DNA of 64,000 nt, from positions 186,001-250,000 of the forward strand of contig NZ_JAHXBU010000088.1 in NCBI RefSeq assembly GCF_020178975.1. The letters run 5' to 3'. Under the pieces are notes generated by a model. The model searched no databases. It was not told where the DNA came from and was given only the letters and a program-made list of their open reading frames with translations. Source of the DNA: Cesiribacter sp. SM1 (GTDB taxonomy: Bacteria > Bacteroidota > Bacteroidia > Cytophagales > Cyclobacteriaceae). This document shows, one piece after another, positions 29,456-40,337 of this stretch; position 1 is the stretch's first letter, and each line of letters opens with the position of its first letter. Made by a program: the position numbers and the translations under genes.

Positions 29456-31603
29456 TTAGAGCGCAATGCGAAAACCAATGCCGTTATAGCTGCGGGTGTC
29501 CTGCAGATTTGATTTGCCGTTCAGGGTAATATTCCGGCTGCTGGCGAAAATCTCGGCACCATTCGGCAATCCTTTTACATTCAATTTGTATCCCAGGAAG
29601 AGGTTCTGCAGGGATATTGTGTTATAGTGACTATCAACTACTACTAATCTTCGATATTCTTTTTTTTGCAGGAGTTTCTGATCAAATGATGTCAGCATAT
29701 CTAAGCCAAACGTAAATTCTCCGAAGGAGAAGCGATTAGCCATGGTGAGCGACCAGGGTCTTGATTCATTATCTTGCCTTCCCATGGCCTCATTGGCAAT
29801 TCTCATGGGTTCCAGCCACTCTTTGTAATTAAGCTTGATGAAGGAAGCTTGTAGATGAGTATTCCATTTGACTACTGAAGCAGTAAATAGATCTTTCAGA
29901 CCCATGCTAACTCGATGGGTGCTTGATTCGATGTTGTCGTAGAAAAATGGATAAGTCGATACCCAGGCAGATGGTGGAGTACTGAACAATCCTATCCAGT
30001 TGCGCTCCTCGAAATGATAACTGATAGTATAATTGTTTCCTGATAAAGCTAGGGAAGAACCCAATTGCAGGTTGTAAGGCTTTTCAAAATTCTCCTGATG
30101 GTAAGCCCACATAAACCTGGTGTCAAAGGGATATTGCGAAGGTGGAGTAGGGGTTAGGTCGGAGAGTAGTAAACTGTTTTCATTATAGTTAACAGCTTTT
30201 GCATATGATCCGTACAGCTTCCAGTTTACATTAGAATCATTGCTAACGAGCTCAACTACATCTGCTGTAAGGGTAATGAATGGAGTTGCTTTTTTTAAAT
30301 CATCTGATAAATCAGGGGATGCATCAAAGACCAATCCTCCCTGAATACTAAATGAGTTTTTATAAATAAAACTTAGGTTTGGTGTGACTAGGTATATTTT
30401 GCCTTCTATACTGGAATTATAGTCCGATCTTTCAAGGTATCTTTCAGGATATATTGACGAAATCAGGCTTTTTTTGATGCTTCTGAATTTATACTCTTTA
30501 TTGATGTACTTAGCCGTTAGATTTATAGCCGGTTCTATTGCCCAGCTTCCAACAGCCTGGGTATACACCAGATGATTCTGTAGAACAAAGTTACCTCCCT
30601 TATTTTCAGTAGTGTCTAATTTAATGTCTCTTCCTAATCTTTCCCCGCTGATAAATTCTCTGTAAACATTTTCATTGAGGCTGCTATGCGTAACGCTAAA
30701 AGTATTATGCAGCCCTTGTGCCAAGGCTGAGTTCAGGTTAAAATTGAGATGAACCAGTGAAGTGTTACCAAGTCTTTTATCGCTATAGTAGTGCCATGTC
30801 GTTAATGGTCGAAAATCAGTAAAAAAATGCCTAAATTCCTTTTCATGGGCAGCAAACTGCAATACATAATTGGCATTGAGCAAGGCAATATGATTTTTAT
30901 GCAGTGGAGCTACTATGTAAGTTCTTAGACGAAATCTATTAATATTTTGGGGTGTTAATGTATTCATCGTTACTGCACTTTCCCCAGCATCTTCGTATCT
31001 AAGTTTTACCAAACTATCTCTTTTTGCCGGATACACATCATGCAGCCAACCTGCAGACCCACCAATCTTAAAGTTACTGAATGTCTTATAAGCAGATACT
31101 TTGTAGTTGTGGAAAGTGTTGAAGGCAGATGGTACATTTCCTGCTGCAGATTCGTATTGATAATTTGTACTGGCAATTGCACTATAGCCATTTACTGATA
31201 AGCCAGAAGTGTCTGCTCCACCATGCCTGGTTTTGATCAGGATCAGCTGATTTTGTCCTACAGCACCGTTTACCAGGGCCAGTGCATTTTGCACCAGTGT
31301 TACTTCTTCAATATCTTCTATACTTATTGCATTCGGATCAAGGGCAATCACCCCATCTACTACATAGGTAACAGTTGATTTGTTAGTGAAAGCGCCGTGA
31401 AACCAAACATTTACTGCCTCTGCAAGATTAGCGAAAGGTATCTGCTGAAGGTCTTTACCCCGGATGGTAACAGTCTGCACAAATTCTTTTCTCATCTTTA
31501 CTCTGCCCATATCAAGATGGATAGAATCGCTTTGTGCAAACACAGCATTGCTGCAAAGAGCCACTGATGTCAGGGTAACAAAAATTTTGATAAAGCGAAT
31601 CAT
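29456..31603 (-). CDS. TonB-dependent receptor-like outer-membrane protein
   Basis: A 715-residue exported protein (signal ends near AVFAQ). Residues about 40-130 form a plug domain (VTIRGKDLQQIPFANLAEAV, VTYVVDGVIALDPNAISIEDIEEVTLVQ), followed by a barrel rich in amphipathic strands up to a short C-terminal strand (YNGIGFRIAL). It lacks the N-terminal carboxypeptidase-like domain of SusC proteins and has no SusD partner, so the transported ligand is unknown. It stands between terminators and may be monocistronic. Confidence 0.8.
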   Translation of the reverse strand: MIRFIKIFVTLTSVALCSNAVFAQSDSIHLDMGRVKMRKEFVQTVTIRGKDLQQIPFANLAEAVNVWFHGAFTNKSTVTYVVDGVIALDPNAISIEDIEEVTLVQNALALVNGAVGQNQLILIKTRHGGADTSGLSVNGYSAIASTNYQYESAAGNVPSAFNTFHNYKVSAYKTFSNFKIGGSAGWLHDVYPAKRDSLVKLRYEDAGESAVTMNTLTPQNINRFRLRTYIVAPLHKNHIALLNANYVLQFAAHEKEFRHFFTDFRPLTTWHYYSDKRLGNTSLVHLNFNLNSALAQGLHNTFSVTHSSLNENVYREFISGERLGRDIKLDTTENKGGNFVLQNHLVYTQAVGSWAIEPAINLTAKYINKEYKFRSIKKSLISSIYPERYLERSDYNSSIEGKIYLVTPNLSFIYKNSFSIQGGLVFDASPDLSDDLKKATPFITLTADVVELVSNDSNVNWKLYGSYAKAVNYNENSLLLSDLTPTPPSQYPFDTRFMWAYHQENFEKPYNLQLGSSLALSGNNYTISYHFEERNWIGLFSTPPSAWVSTYPFFYDNIESSTHRVSMGLKDLFTASVVKWNTHLQASFIKLNYKEWLEPMRIANEAMGRQDNESRPWSLTMANRFSFGEFTFGLDMLTSFDQKLLQKKEYRRLVVVDSHYNTISLQNLFLGYKLNVKGLPNGAEIFASSRNITLNGKSNLQDTRSYNGIGFRIAL

Positions 31604-31705
31604 AAAGAGGGAAGTGGTTACTGTGTACAGCCGGAAAGTAAATAAAGATGGAGCATCAAAACAATCTGTTGTTATGTTTTAGTGGTTTTTGTATTCCATA
31701 AAAAA

Positions 31706-31746
31706 AGAGAAGGCATTAGCGCAGTTGCGAATGCCTTCTCTTTTTA
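31706..31746 (-). terminator. Terminator between gcdH and the receptor gene
   Basis: A perfect 13-bp stem (aagagaaggcatt / aatgccttctctt) with T-runs on both sides, so it can act in both directions; it lies 20-60 bases past the gcdH stop. Confidence 0.8.
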
Positions 31747-31766
31747 TTTTCAAGCTGTTCTGTTAC

Positions 31767-32987
31767 TTACTTAAATGCCGGGATTCCCGTAATCTCATGC
31801 CCCAGAATCAGCAGGTGTATGTCATGGGTGCCTTCGTAGGTGACCACGCTTTCCAGGTTAGCCATATGGCGCATAATTGGGTAATCGCCTGTAATGCCCA
31901 TCCCACCGAGCATCTGCCGGGCTTCGCGTGCAATTTGCAGGGCAATTTCTACATTATTGCGCTTGGCCAGCGATATCTGGGCTGTGGTGGCTTTGCCCTG
32001 GTCCATAAGGCTGCCCAGGCGCCAGCATACCAGCTGTGCTTTGGTTATTTCGGTGAGCATTTCGGCCAGCTTTTTCTGCTGTAGCTGAAAGGCGCCAATG
32101 GGTTTGTCAAACTGTATGCGCTCTAGAGCATAGCGGCGGGCTGTGTCGTAGCAGTCCATGGCGGCACCCAGTGCTCCCCAGCTAATGCCATAACGGGCAC
32201 TATCCAGGCACATGAGCGGGGCACCCAGGCCGCTTTTGTTTGGCAGCAGGTTCTCTTTTGGCACCTTTACATCCTGGAACACCAGCTCGCCGGTGGCAGA
32301 GGCACGCAGACTCCATTTGTTATGCGTGGTAGGGGTGCTGAAACCTTCCATGCCACGTTCCACGATAAGACCATGGATACGTCCGCTTTCATCTTTTGCC
32401 CACACCACAGCTACCTGGGCATGTGGAGAGTTGGAGATCCACATTTTGCTGCCGTTGAGCAGGTAGTGGTCGCCCATATCCTTAAAGTTGGTGAGCATGC
32501 CGCCGGGGTTGGAGCCGTGGTTTGGCTCTGTCAGGCCAAAGCAGCCCAGCCACTCGCCGCTGGCCAGTTTGGGCAGGTATTTTTTGCGCTGCTCCTCATT
32601 GCCAAACTTATAGATGGGGTACATCACCAGCGAACCCTGCACCGAGGCCGTAGAGCGCATGCCGCTGTCGCCACGCTCTATCTCCTGCATAATAAGGCCA
32701 TAGCTGATGTAATCCATACCACCACCGCCATATTCCTGCGGAATGGTAGGACCAAAAGCACCAACTTCGCCAAATTTGCGTACGATTTCATAAGGAAAGT
32801 GAGCATTTTGTGCCCATTCTTCGATATATGGTGTAATTTCGCGCTTTACGAAGTCACGTATGGCGCCGCGCACCAGCTTGTGCTCTTCATTAAGCAGGTC
32901 GTCGATGTTGTAAAAATCGGGAGCCTCAAATGCATCTGTAGAGATTCGCTTTTGTGCAGTACTGGCTTCTGGCGTATTTACTGACAT
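31767..32987 (-). CDS. gcdH: Glutaryl-CoA dehydrogenase-like acyl-CoA dehydrogenase
   Basis: FAD enzyme converting glutaryl-CoA to crotonyl-CoA and CO2, in lysine and tryptophan breakdown. The 406-residue protein shows the substrate arginine in GDSGMRSTASVQGSLVM, FAD motif CFGLTEPNHGSNPGG, and the catalytic glutamate in VVTYEGTHDIHLL near residue 385, all closer to glutaryl-CoA dehydrogenases than to straight-chain enzymes. It is divergently transcribed from tryptophan 2,3-dioxygenase, 66 bases apart. Confidence 0.87.
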   Translation of the reverse strand: MSVNTPEASTAQKRISTDAFEAPDFYNIDDLLNEEHKLVRGAIRDFVKREITPYIEEWAQNAHFPYEIVRKFGEVGAFGPTIPQEYGGGGMDYISYGLIMQEIERGDSGMRSTASVQGSLVMYPIYKFGNEEQRKKYLPKLASGEWLGCFGLTEPNHGSNPGGMLTNFKDMGDHYLLNGSKMWISNSPHAQVAVVWAKDESGRIHGLIVERGMEGFSTPTTHNKWSLRASATGELVFQDVKVPKENLLPNKSGLGAPLMCLDSARYGISWGALGAAMDCYDTARRYALERIQFDKPIGAFQLQQKKLAEMLTEITKAQLVCWRLGSLMDQGKATTAQISLAKRNNVEIALQIAREARQMLGGMGITGDYPIMRHMANLESVVTYEGTHDIHLLILGHEITGIPAFK

Positions 32988-33053
32988 AAAAAACTTTTTA
33001 TTGCTGTATATTTTTCAATCGTTGAATCCTATTGCAAACGTGTGATTGCCGCC

Positions 33054-34025
33054 ATGGATGACAAAAATCTCGATGCCAATATAGTAGAAAAAATCAAGAA
33101 ACTGGAAGCCAAGTATGCTGCCATGGGCCAGGATCTTGCCTCTTACCTGGAGGGCCTGCTGCAGGCCGATTACCTGAACTACTGGAATTACATCAACCTG
33201 GATACGCTGCTAACACTGCAACAGCCGCGCACTTCCTACCCCGATGAGATGATCTTTATCTGCTACCATCAGCATACTGAGCTGTTCTTTAAGCTGATTT
33301 TATGGGAGCTGGAGCAGATTACTGGTGCGCAGCCCGTTGAGGCAAATGTTTTCCTGGAAAAAATAAACCGCTGCATTCGCTATTTCGATAACCTGGAACA
33401 TAGCTTCGATGTAATGGTGAGTGGCATGGACCGGGATCAGTTCCTCAAATTCAGGATGGCTCTTTTGCCTGCCAGTGGCTTTCAGAGTGCCCAATATCGC
33501 CTCATAGAGATTTATGCAACCAACCTGGAGAACCTGTTGCCCGAGGAGACCCGCAGCAACCTGCCGGAGAAATATACCGATGATGAGCTGATCCAGAGCA
33601 TTTACTGGCAAAAGGGAGCCACCGAACTGGTGAGCGGTAAAAAAACACTCACCCTTCGGCAGTTTGAGCAGAAATATACTGAGCAGTTGCTGGAAACCAT
33701 CCGAAATAAAAAAGAAACAAACCTGCTGAAACAATACCAGTGGCACTATCAGCAGGCGCCAAACCGGCTGCAAATAGTGGATGCCTTACGTCGGTTCGAT
33801 TCGCTGGCTAATGTTTTCTGGCCACTGGCCCATTACAAGGCTGCCGTGCGCTACCTGCAGTCTGATATGACAGATATCGAGGCCACTGGCGGTACCAACT
33901 GGCAAAAGTACCTGCCCCCGCGTTTTCAGCGTGTGATCTTCTTTCCGGAACTATGGAGCGACGAGGAGAAAAAGGAGTGGGGTAAGCCCTGGGTGCTTAA
34001 ACAAATGTCGGGGCAGAAGCAATGA
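33054..34025 (+). CDS. Tryptophan 2,3-dioxygenase family protein
   Basis: Haem enzyme opening the indole ring of tryptophan to N-formylkynurenine. The ATG at 33054 gives 323 residues; an in-frame GTG four codons earlier is an alternative. It has TLLTLQQPRTSYPDEMIFICYHQHTELFF, where the His of YHQHTE matches the substrate-binding distal His, a candidate proximal haem His in PLAHYKAAVR, and EATGGTNWQKYL in place of the classical GTGGS. This divergent C-terminal motif marks a Bacteroidota-type branch. The rest of the kynurenine pathway is not in the window. Confidence 0.85.
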   Translation: MDDKNLDANIVEKIKKLEAKYAAMGQDLASYLEGLLQADYLNYWNYINLDTLLTLQQPRTSYPDEMIFICYHQHTELFFKLILWELEQITGAQPVEANVFLEKINRCIRYFDNLEHSFDVMVSGMDRDQFLKFRMALLPASGFQSAQYRLIEIYATNLENLLPEETRSNLPEKYTDDELIQSIYWQKGATELVSGKKTLTLRQFEQKYTEQLLETIRNKKETNLLKQYQWHYQQAPNRLQIVDALRRFDSLANVFWPLAHYKAAVRYLQSDMTDIEATGGTNWQKYLPPRFQRVIFFPELWSDEEKKEWGKPWVLKQMSGQKQ

Positions 34026-34080
34026 TATCCGGCCTTTTTCTGTTATTTTGCTGAGATAGCAATTCTAGCATTCTTATTAG

Positions 34081-35988
34081 GTGAGACCTATTTTCCGTAC
34101 CGGATTACTCATGTTGTGCCTGTTTGGTAGTGTGCCTGTATTCGGGCAGACACAGGACACTACGGCTATGGAGAAAGAGGAGAAAGAGGAGGCAGGTCTT
34201 TCCACTCACAAAAAAATCCACGTTTACTACGACAGCGATCAAAAATTGCTGAAAGAGGCCTTCTTTGTGTCTGACACCCTAAAAATGACACTGGATGGCC
34301 CTTATACGGCCTATTATGCGAGCGGCAGCATTAAAGAAAAGGGACAGTACTCCGGCAGTACTGCCACTGGTTTCTGGGAGTACTATTATGAAAGCGGCAC
34401 CCCTAAAATGAAGGGTGAGCTTAAAGATGGCTCTAACTGGGGGCATTGGAAATACTATTTTGAGAGCGGCAACCTAAGCATGGAAGGTGCGATTTTTGAT
34501 GGCAGGCGGCAGGGCGAATGGATCTACTACTTCGAAAATGGCAGCGTAAAGCGCAGGGGTAAATACCTGGATAATAAAAAAGTTGGTATCTGGAATTACT
34601 TTTACGAAAGCCAGGATGGACAGTATGGCCCTTTAAAAGCTCAGGCCTTCTATGAAAATGGCGTAGGTGCCTATAAAGAATTTTACCCCAACAGCGGCCT
34701 TAAGGCCGAGGGTATTTATGTAGATGGCAAAAGTGAAGGCACCTGGACCTATTATCATCCTAATGGCCAGCCACAGGCTAAGGGTGTATATACAGACGGG
34801 CTCCGGACAGGCAAGTGGGAGTATTATCACGAAGATGGTAAAAAAGCCGCTGCAGGTAATTATGCCGATGGCCTGCGCCAGGGCCGATGGGAGTTTTATA
34901 ACACCAACGGTACCCTAAGCTCAGAAGGAGAGATGCAAGAGGGTAAGAAAGAAGGTTACTGGAAGCTCTACAACCAGTGGGGCGAATTCAGGGGAGAGGG
35001 AAATTTTGTTAAAGGCCAGGGCGAGTACAAAGAGTTTTACGAAAGCGGCCGTATCAAAACAATCGGCACCATCAGTAACGATCTTAACCAGGGCGAATGG
35101 CTATATTACTATGAAAACGGCCGTCTGGAGGGCCGGGCCAACTTCACAGATGGCAGGGGCATGTACACGGGCTATTATCCCGATGGTACCCTCAATATGG
35201 AAGGAGAAGTTCTGAACGGACAGCGTGTTGGCATCTGGAAGATGTATAAGCCCAGCGGCGAGCTCTCTGGTTTCTATAAAGTTTACTACGAGAACGAAAA
35301 GCCTGTTTACAAAATAATTGAAGATGAACCGGAGGAAACCAGCAGAGAGCAGACCGGTTTGCCTGGCTACAGGTACAGGGTGCGCTATTTCCGCAACTTT
35401 AAACCACAGATCAATGAGTTTAAGGCGCTGATCCTTGCTGCCAACCCGCTGGCTGTATCCTTGGGCAGCGTGCCGGTGTCGGTAGAGTATTATATCCAGG
35501 AGCGCCTGGGTTACGATGTGCATTTTACCTTTATCAGGAATCCTTTTTTTGAAAGGCATCATATGATTGAGCCCGGTGAGGAATATTCCAGGGGATTCTC
35601 ATTTGCACTTCGGCAGAAGTTCTATCAGAAGGAAGATAACCTGGGCATGTTCTACTACGGGCATGAGGCCAGGGTAACATCACAAAGCCATTACACAAAC
35701 ATACTGGAGGGAAATGCCATCAGCCCCAACCCGGTGCAGCTGGATGAGGTAAAGGCAGAGTACAGCATACTGTTTGGTAACCGCCTTACCAATGATGCAG
35801 CCAGCAGGGGCTGGACCATGGACATTTTTGTAGGCCTTGGTGTTGGCAGGCGTTTTGTAAATGAACGCTTCCCGGCAAGTGATGCTTCTTATGATCATTA
35901 TTTTAAAGACTTACGGGGAAAAAACTTAACCATACCGGTTCGCCTGGGTGTGAATTTTGGCTATGCGTTAAACCGTCTGAAACGTTAA
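34081..35988 (+). CDS. MORN/YwqK-type repeat protein fused to an outer-membrane barrel-like domain
   Basis: The GTG start is preferred because it keeps the basic residues of the signal peptide (MRPIFRTGLLMLCLFGSVPVFGQ). From about residue 60 to 405 there are about 14 repeats of roughly 23 residues with the pattern G-x-W-x-Y-Y-x-x-x-G. The last 210 residues change character to alternating aromatic strands (GYDVHFTFIRNPFFE, GFSFALRQKFYQ, FVGLGVGRRFVNE, RLGVNFGYALNRLKR), the look of a small outer-membrane barrel. The repeats may form a long surface or periplasmic beta-solenoid. Function unknown. Confidence 0.78.
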   Translation: MRPIFRTGLLMLCLFGSVPVFGQTQDTTAMEKEEKEEAGLSTHKKIHVYYDSDQKLLKEAFFVSDTLKMTLDGPYTAYYASGSIKEKGQYSGSTATGFWEYYYESGTPKMKGELKDGSNWGHWKYYFESGNLSMEGAIFDGRRQGEWIYYFENGSVKRRGKYLDNKKVGIWNYFYESQDGQYGPLKAQAFYENGVGAYKEFYPNSGLKAEGIYVDGKSEGTWTYYHPNGQPQAKGVYTDGLRTGKWEYYHEDGKKAAAGNYADGLRQGRWEFYNTNGTLSSEGEMQEGKKEGYWKLYNQWGEFRGEGNFVKGQGEYKEFYESGRIKTIGTISNDLNQGEWLYYYENGRLEGRANFTDGRGMYTGYYPDGTLNMEGEVLNGQRVGIWKMYKPSGELSGFYKVYYENEKPVYKIIEDEPEETSREQTGLPGYRYRVRYFRNFKPQINEFKALILAANPLAVSLGSVPVSVEYYIQERLGYDVHFTFIRNPFFERHHMIEPGEEYSRGFSFALRQKFYQKEDNLGMFYYGHEARVTSQSHYTNILEGNAISPNPVQLDEVKAEYSILFGNRLTNDAASRGWTMDIFVGLGVGRRFVNERFPASDASYDHYFKDLRGKNLTIPVRLGVNFGYALNRLKR

Positions 35989-36019
35989 ATGCTTTAAGGA
36001 TAACCACCTTACGCTGCTT

Positions 36020-37609
36020 ATGAGTAAAAAACTATCGCTTCGTTTAACGCCCCAGCAGGCGTTTGATAAAACACTTTTAGAGGAAATTGCACTTCGGGAA
36101 GCTGGTATGGCAGGTGCAGAGGATGTGGAAATAAGGCCGCTGCGCCGCTCCATAGATGCCCGCAGCCGCCAGACCTGGGTTAATGTTGAGCTGGAGGTAT
36201 TCAAATCAGAGGCTGTTCCACCCCTCATAAACTGGCAGCATGAAAACCTTCAGCAGGTAGCGGAGCAACCCCCAGTGATCGTTATTGGTGCCGGGCCTGC
36301 CGGTTTGTTTGCAGCCATCAGGCTGATTGAGCTGGGCCTTAAGCCCATTGTGCTGGAGCGCGGTAAGGATGTGCGGGAGCGCAGAAGAGATCTGGCTGCC
36401 ATCAACAAAGAGCAGACGGTAAACCCTGAGAGCAACTACTGCTTTGGAGAGGGGGGCGCTGGCACTTATTCCGATGGCAAGCTCTATACCCGAAGCAAAA
36501 AGCGGGGAGATGTACGCAGGGTTTTGGAGGTACTGGTGGCCCATGGTGCCACTACAGATATCCTGGTAGATGCACACCCTCATATCGGCACCAACAAACT
36601 TCCGCAGGTAGTACAGGCACTTCGGGACACAGTGCTGAAATGGGGCGGTGAGGTACATTTCGATACCCGTGTGGACGATCTTGTGCTGGAAAGGGGAGAG
36701 GTGACCGGGGTAGTAACAGCAGCCGGAGATTTGATCAAAGGCCTGGGTGTGATCCTGGCTACAGGGCACAGTGCCCGCGATATATTTCACCTGCTCTACA
36801 ACAAAAAGATCTTAATTGAGTCGAAGCCTTTTGCGCTGGGGGTGCGGGTAGAACATCCGCAAGCGCTTATAGATAGTATTCAGTACCATTGCACCTCCCG
36901 CTCGGCATGGTTGCCGGCGGCTGCCTATTCGCTGGTGGCACAGGTGCCTTACCAGGGGGTAGAGCGTGGGGTGTTCTCTTTTTGTATGTGCCCTGGCGGT
37001 TTTATTGTGCCCGCAGCTACGGCTCCCGGCGAGGTAGTGGTAAATGGTATGAGTCCCAGCAGGCGTAATTCTCGTTTTGCTAATTCTGGCATTGTGGTAG
37101 CGGTAGAGGCCGATGATGTAAAGCCCTTTGCAAAATGGGGCCCACTTGCTGGCCTGATGTACCAGCAGTCGGTAGAGCAAAAAGCCTGTGCAGCTGCTGG
37201 TGGTACACAGGTGGCCCCGGCACAACGGCTGCAGGATTTTGTTTCCCGTCGCGCCAGCAGTACCCTGCCGGATACCAGCTACCAGCCGGGCCTGCAGTCG
37301 GTAATGATGGAAGAGGTATTACCGGCGGCCATAGGACAGCGGCTGAAACAAGGGTTTAAGGTGTTTGGACAAAAGATGAAGGGCTACCTTACCAATGAAG
37401 CACAGGTGGTGGGCGTGGAGAGCCGAACATCATCCCCGGTAAAAATTCCACGCGATCCGGAAACACTCGAGCATGTGCAGGTAGGGCGCTTGTACCCCTG
37501 CGGTGAAGGAGCCGGTTTTGCGGGAGGCATCGTTTCGGCTGCCATGGATGGAGAGCGCTGTGCCGAGAAGCTGGCAGAGAAATGGGCATCAAAATGGGTT
37601 AAAATGTAA
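36020..37609 (+). CDS. FAD-dependent dehydrogenase, COG2509 type
   Basis: A 529-residue flavoprotein. Residues 1-75 form a small alpha/beta N-terminal domain; PPVIVIGAGPAGLFAAIRLIELG (about 80-102) is the dinucleotide-binding loop, followed by VLERGKDVRERRRDLAAINK, SNYCFGEGGAGTYSDGKLYTR, and a C-terminal FAD motif YPCGEGAGFAGGIVSAAMDG. This is the widespread, uncharacterised COG2509 family. The reaction is unknown. It is followed 34 bases on by the CoA-binding gene, probably in one transcript. Confidence 0.85.
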   Translation: MSKKLSLRLTPQQAFDKTLLEEIALREAGMAGAEDVEIRPLRRSIDARSRQTWVNVELEVFKSEAVPPLINWQHENLQQVAEQPPVIVIGAGPAGLFAAIRLIELGLKPIVLERGKDVRERRRDLAAINKEQTVNPESNYCFGEGGAGTYSDGKLYTRSKKRGDVRRVLEVLVAHGATTDILVDAHPHIGTNKLPQVVQALRDTVLKWGGEVHFDTRVDDLVLERGEVTGVVTAAGDLIKGLGVILATGHSARDIFHLLYNKKILIESKPFALGVRVEHPQALIDSIQYHCTSRSAWLPAAAYSLVAQVPYQGVERGVFSFCMCPGGFIVPAATAPGEVVVNGMSPSRRNSRFANSGIVVAVEADDVKPFAKWGPLAGLMYQQSVEQKACAAAGGTQVAPAQRLQDFVSRRASSTLPDTSYQPGLQSVMMEEVLPAAIGQRLKQGFKVFGQKMKGYLTNEAQVVGVESRTSSPVKIPRDPETLEHVQVGRLYPCGEGAGFAGGIVSAAMDGERCAEKLAEKWASKWVKM

Positions 37610-37643
37610 CCTATCCCCCTCAACAGCAGTACATATTAACGAT

Positions 37644-38012
37644 ATGAGTAAGAAAACTGTAGTAATAGGAGCCACCCCGAATCCATCGCGCTATGCTTAT
37701 ATAGCATCTAACATGCTTAAGGAGTACAGCCATGAAATTGTGCCAGTGGGCATCAAAACAGGTGAGGTGGCCGGTGAGCAAATTTACGATCTCAGGGAAA
37801 AGCCCGGTTTTACCGATGTTGATACCGTTACCCTGTACATTGGTACCCAAAATCAGCCCGAGTGGTACGATTACATCCTGGGGCTCAGCCCAAAACGAAT
37901 TATCTTTAACCCCGGTACCGAAAATACAGAGCTGGTAGAAAAGGCGAGGGAAAAAGGTATACAGACCGTTTACGGCTGCACCCTGGTAATGCTAAGAGCG
38001 GGAACGTATTGA
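37644..38012 (+). CDS. CoA-binding domain protein (YccU-like)
   Basis: A 122-residue Rossmann-fold protein. The start MSKKTVVIGATPNPSRYAYI is chosen because it opens directly on the CoA/NAD-binding strand; longer readings overlap the flavoprotein gene. FNPGTENTELVEKAREKGI and YGCTLVML are typical of small COG1832 proteins. Role unknown. Confidence 0.82.
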   Translation: MSKKTVVIGATPNPSRYAYIASNMLKEYSHEIVPVGIKTGEVAGEQIYDLREKPGFTDVDTVTLYIGTQNQPEWYDYILGLSPKRIIFNPGTENTELVEKAREKGIQTVYGCTLVMLRAGTY

Positions 38013-38081
38013 GGCAGAAAGATCAAATTTTCTTGCATGATTGTCTTTTTCTAATATAGGAAGCTTATTAAGAGTAGGTAG

Positions 38082-40232
<2,151 letters not shown>

Positions 40233-40240
40233 ATAAAAAC

Positions 40241-40266
40241 AAGCCTATTCTTCGGAATAGGCTTTT
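40241..40266 (+). terminator. Terminator of gyrB
   Basis: A perfect 10-bp stem (aagcctattc / gaataggctt) closed by a stable TTCG tetraloop and followed by T. Confidence 0.88.
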
Positions 40267-40337
40267 TACTTTTAGGCTGGTATTTTAGCATCAGTGCTTA
40301 TTTTTTCGTATATAAGCTACCAGAGAATTTTTTTCCT

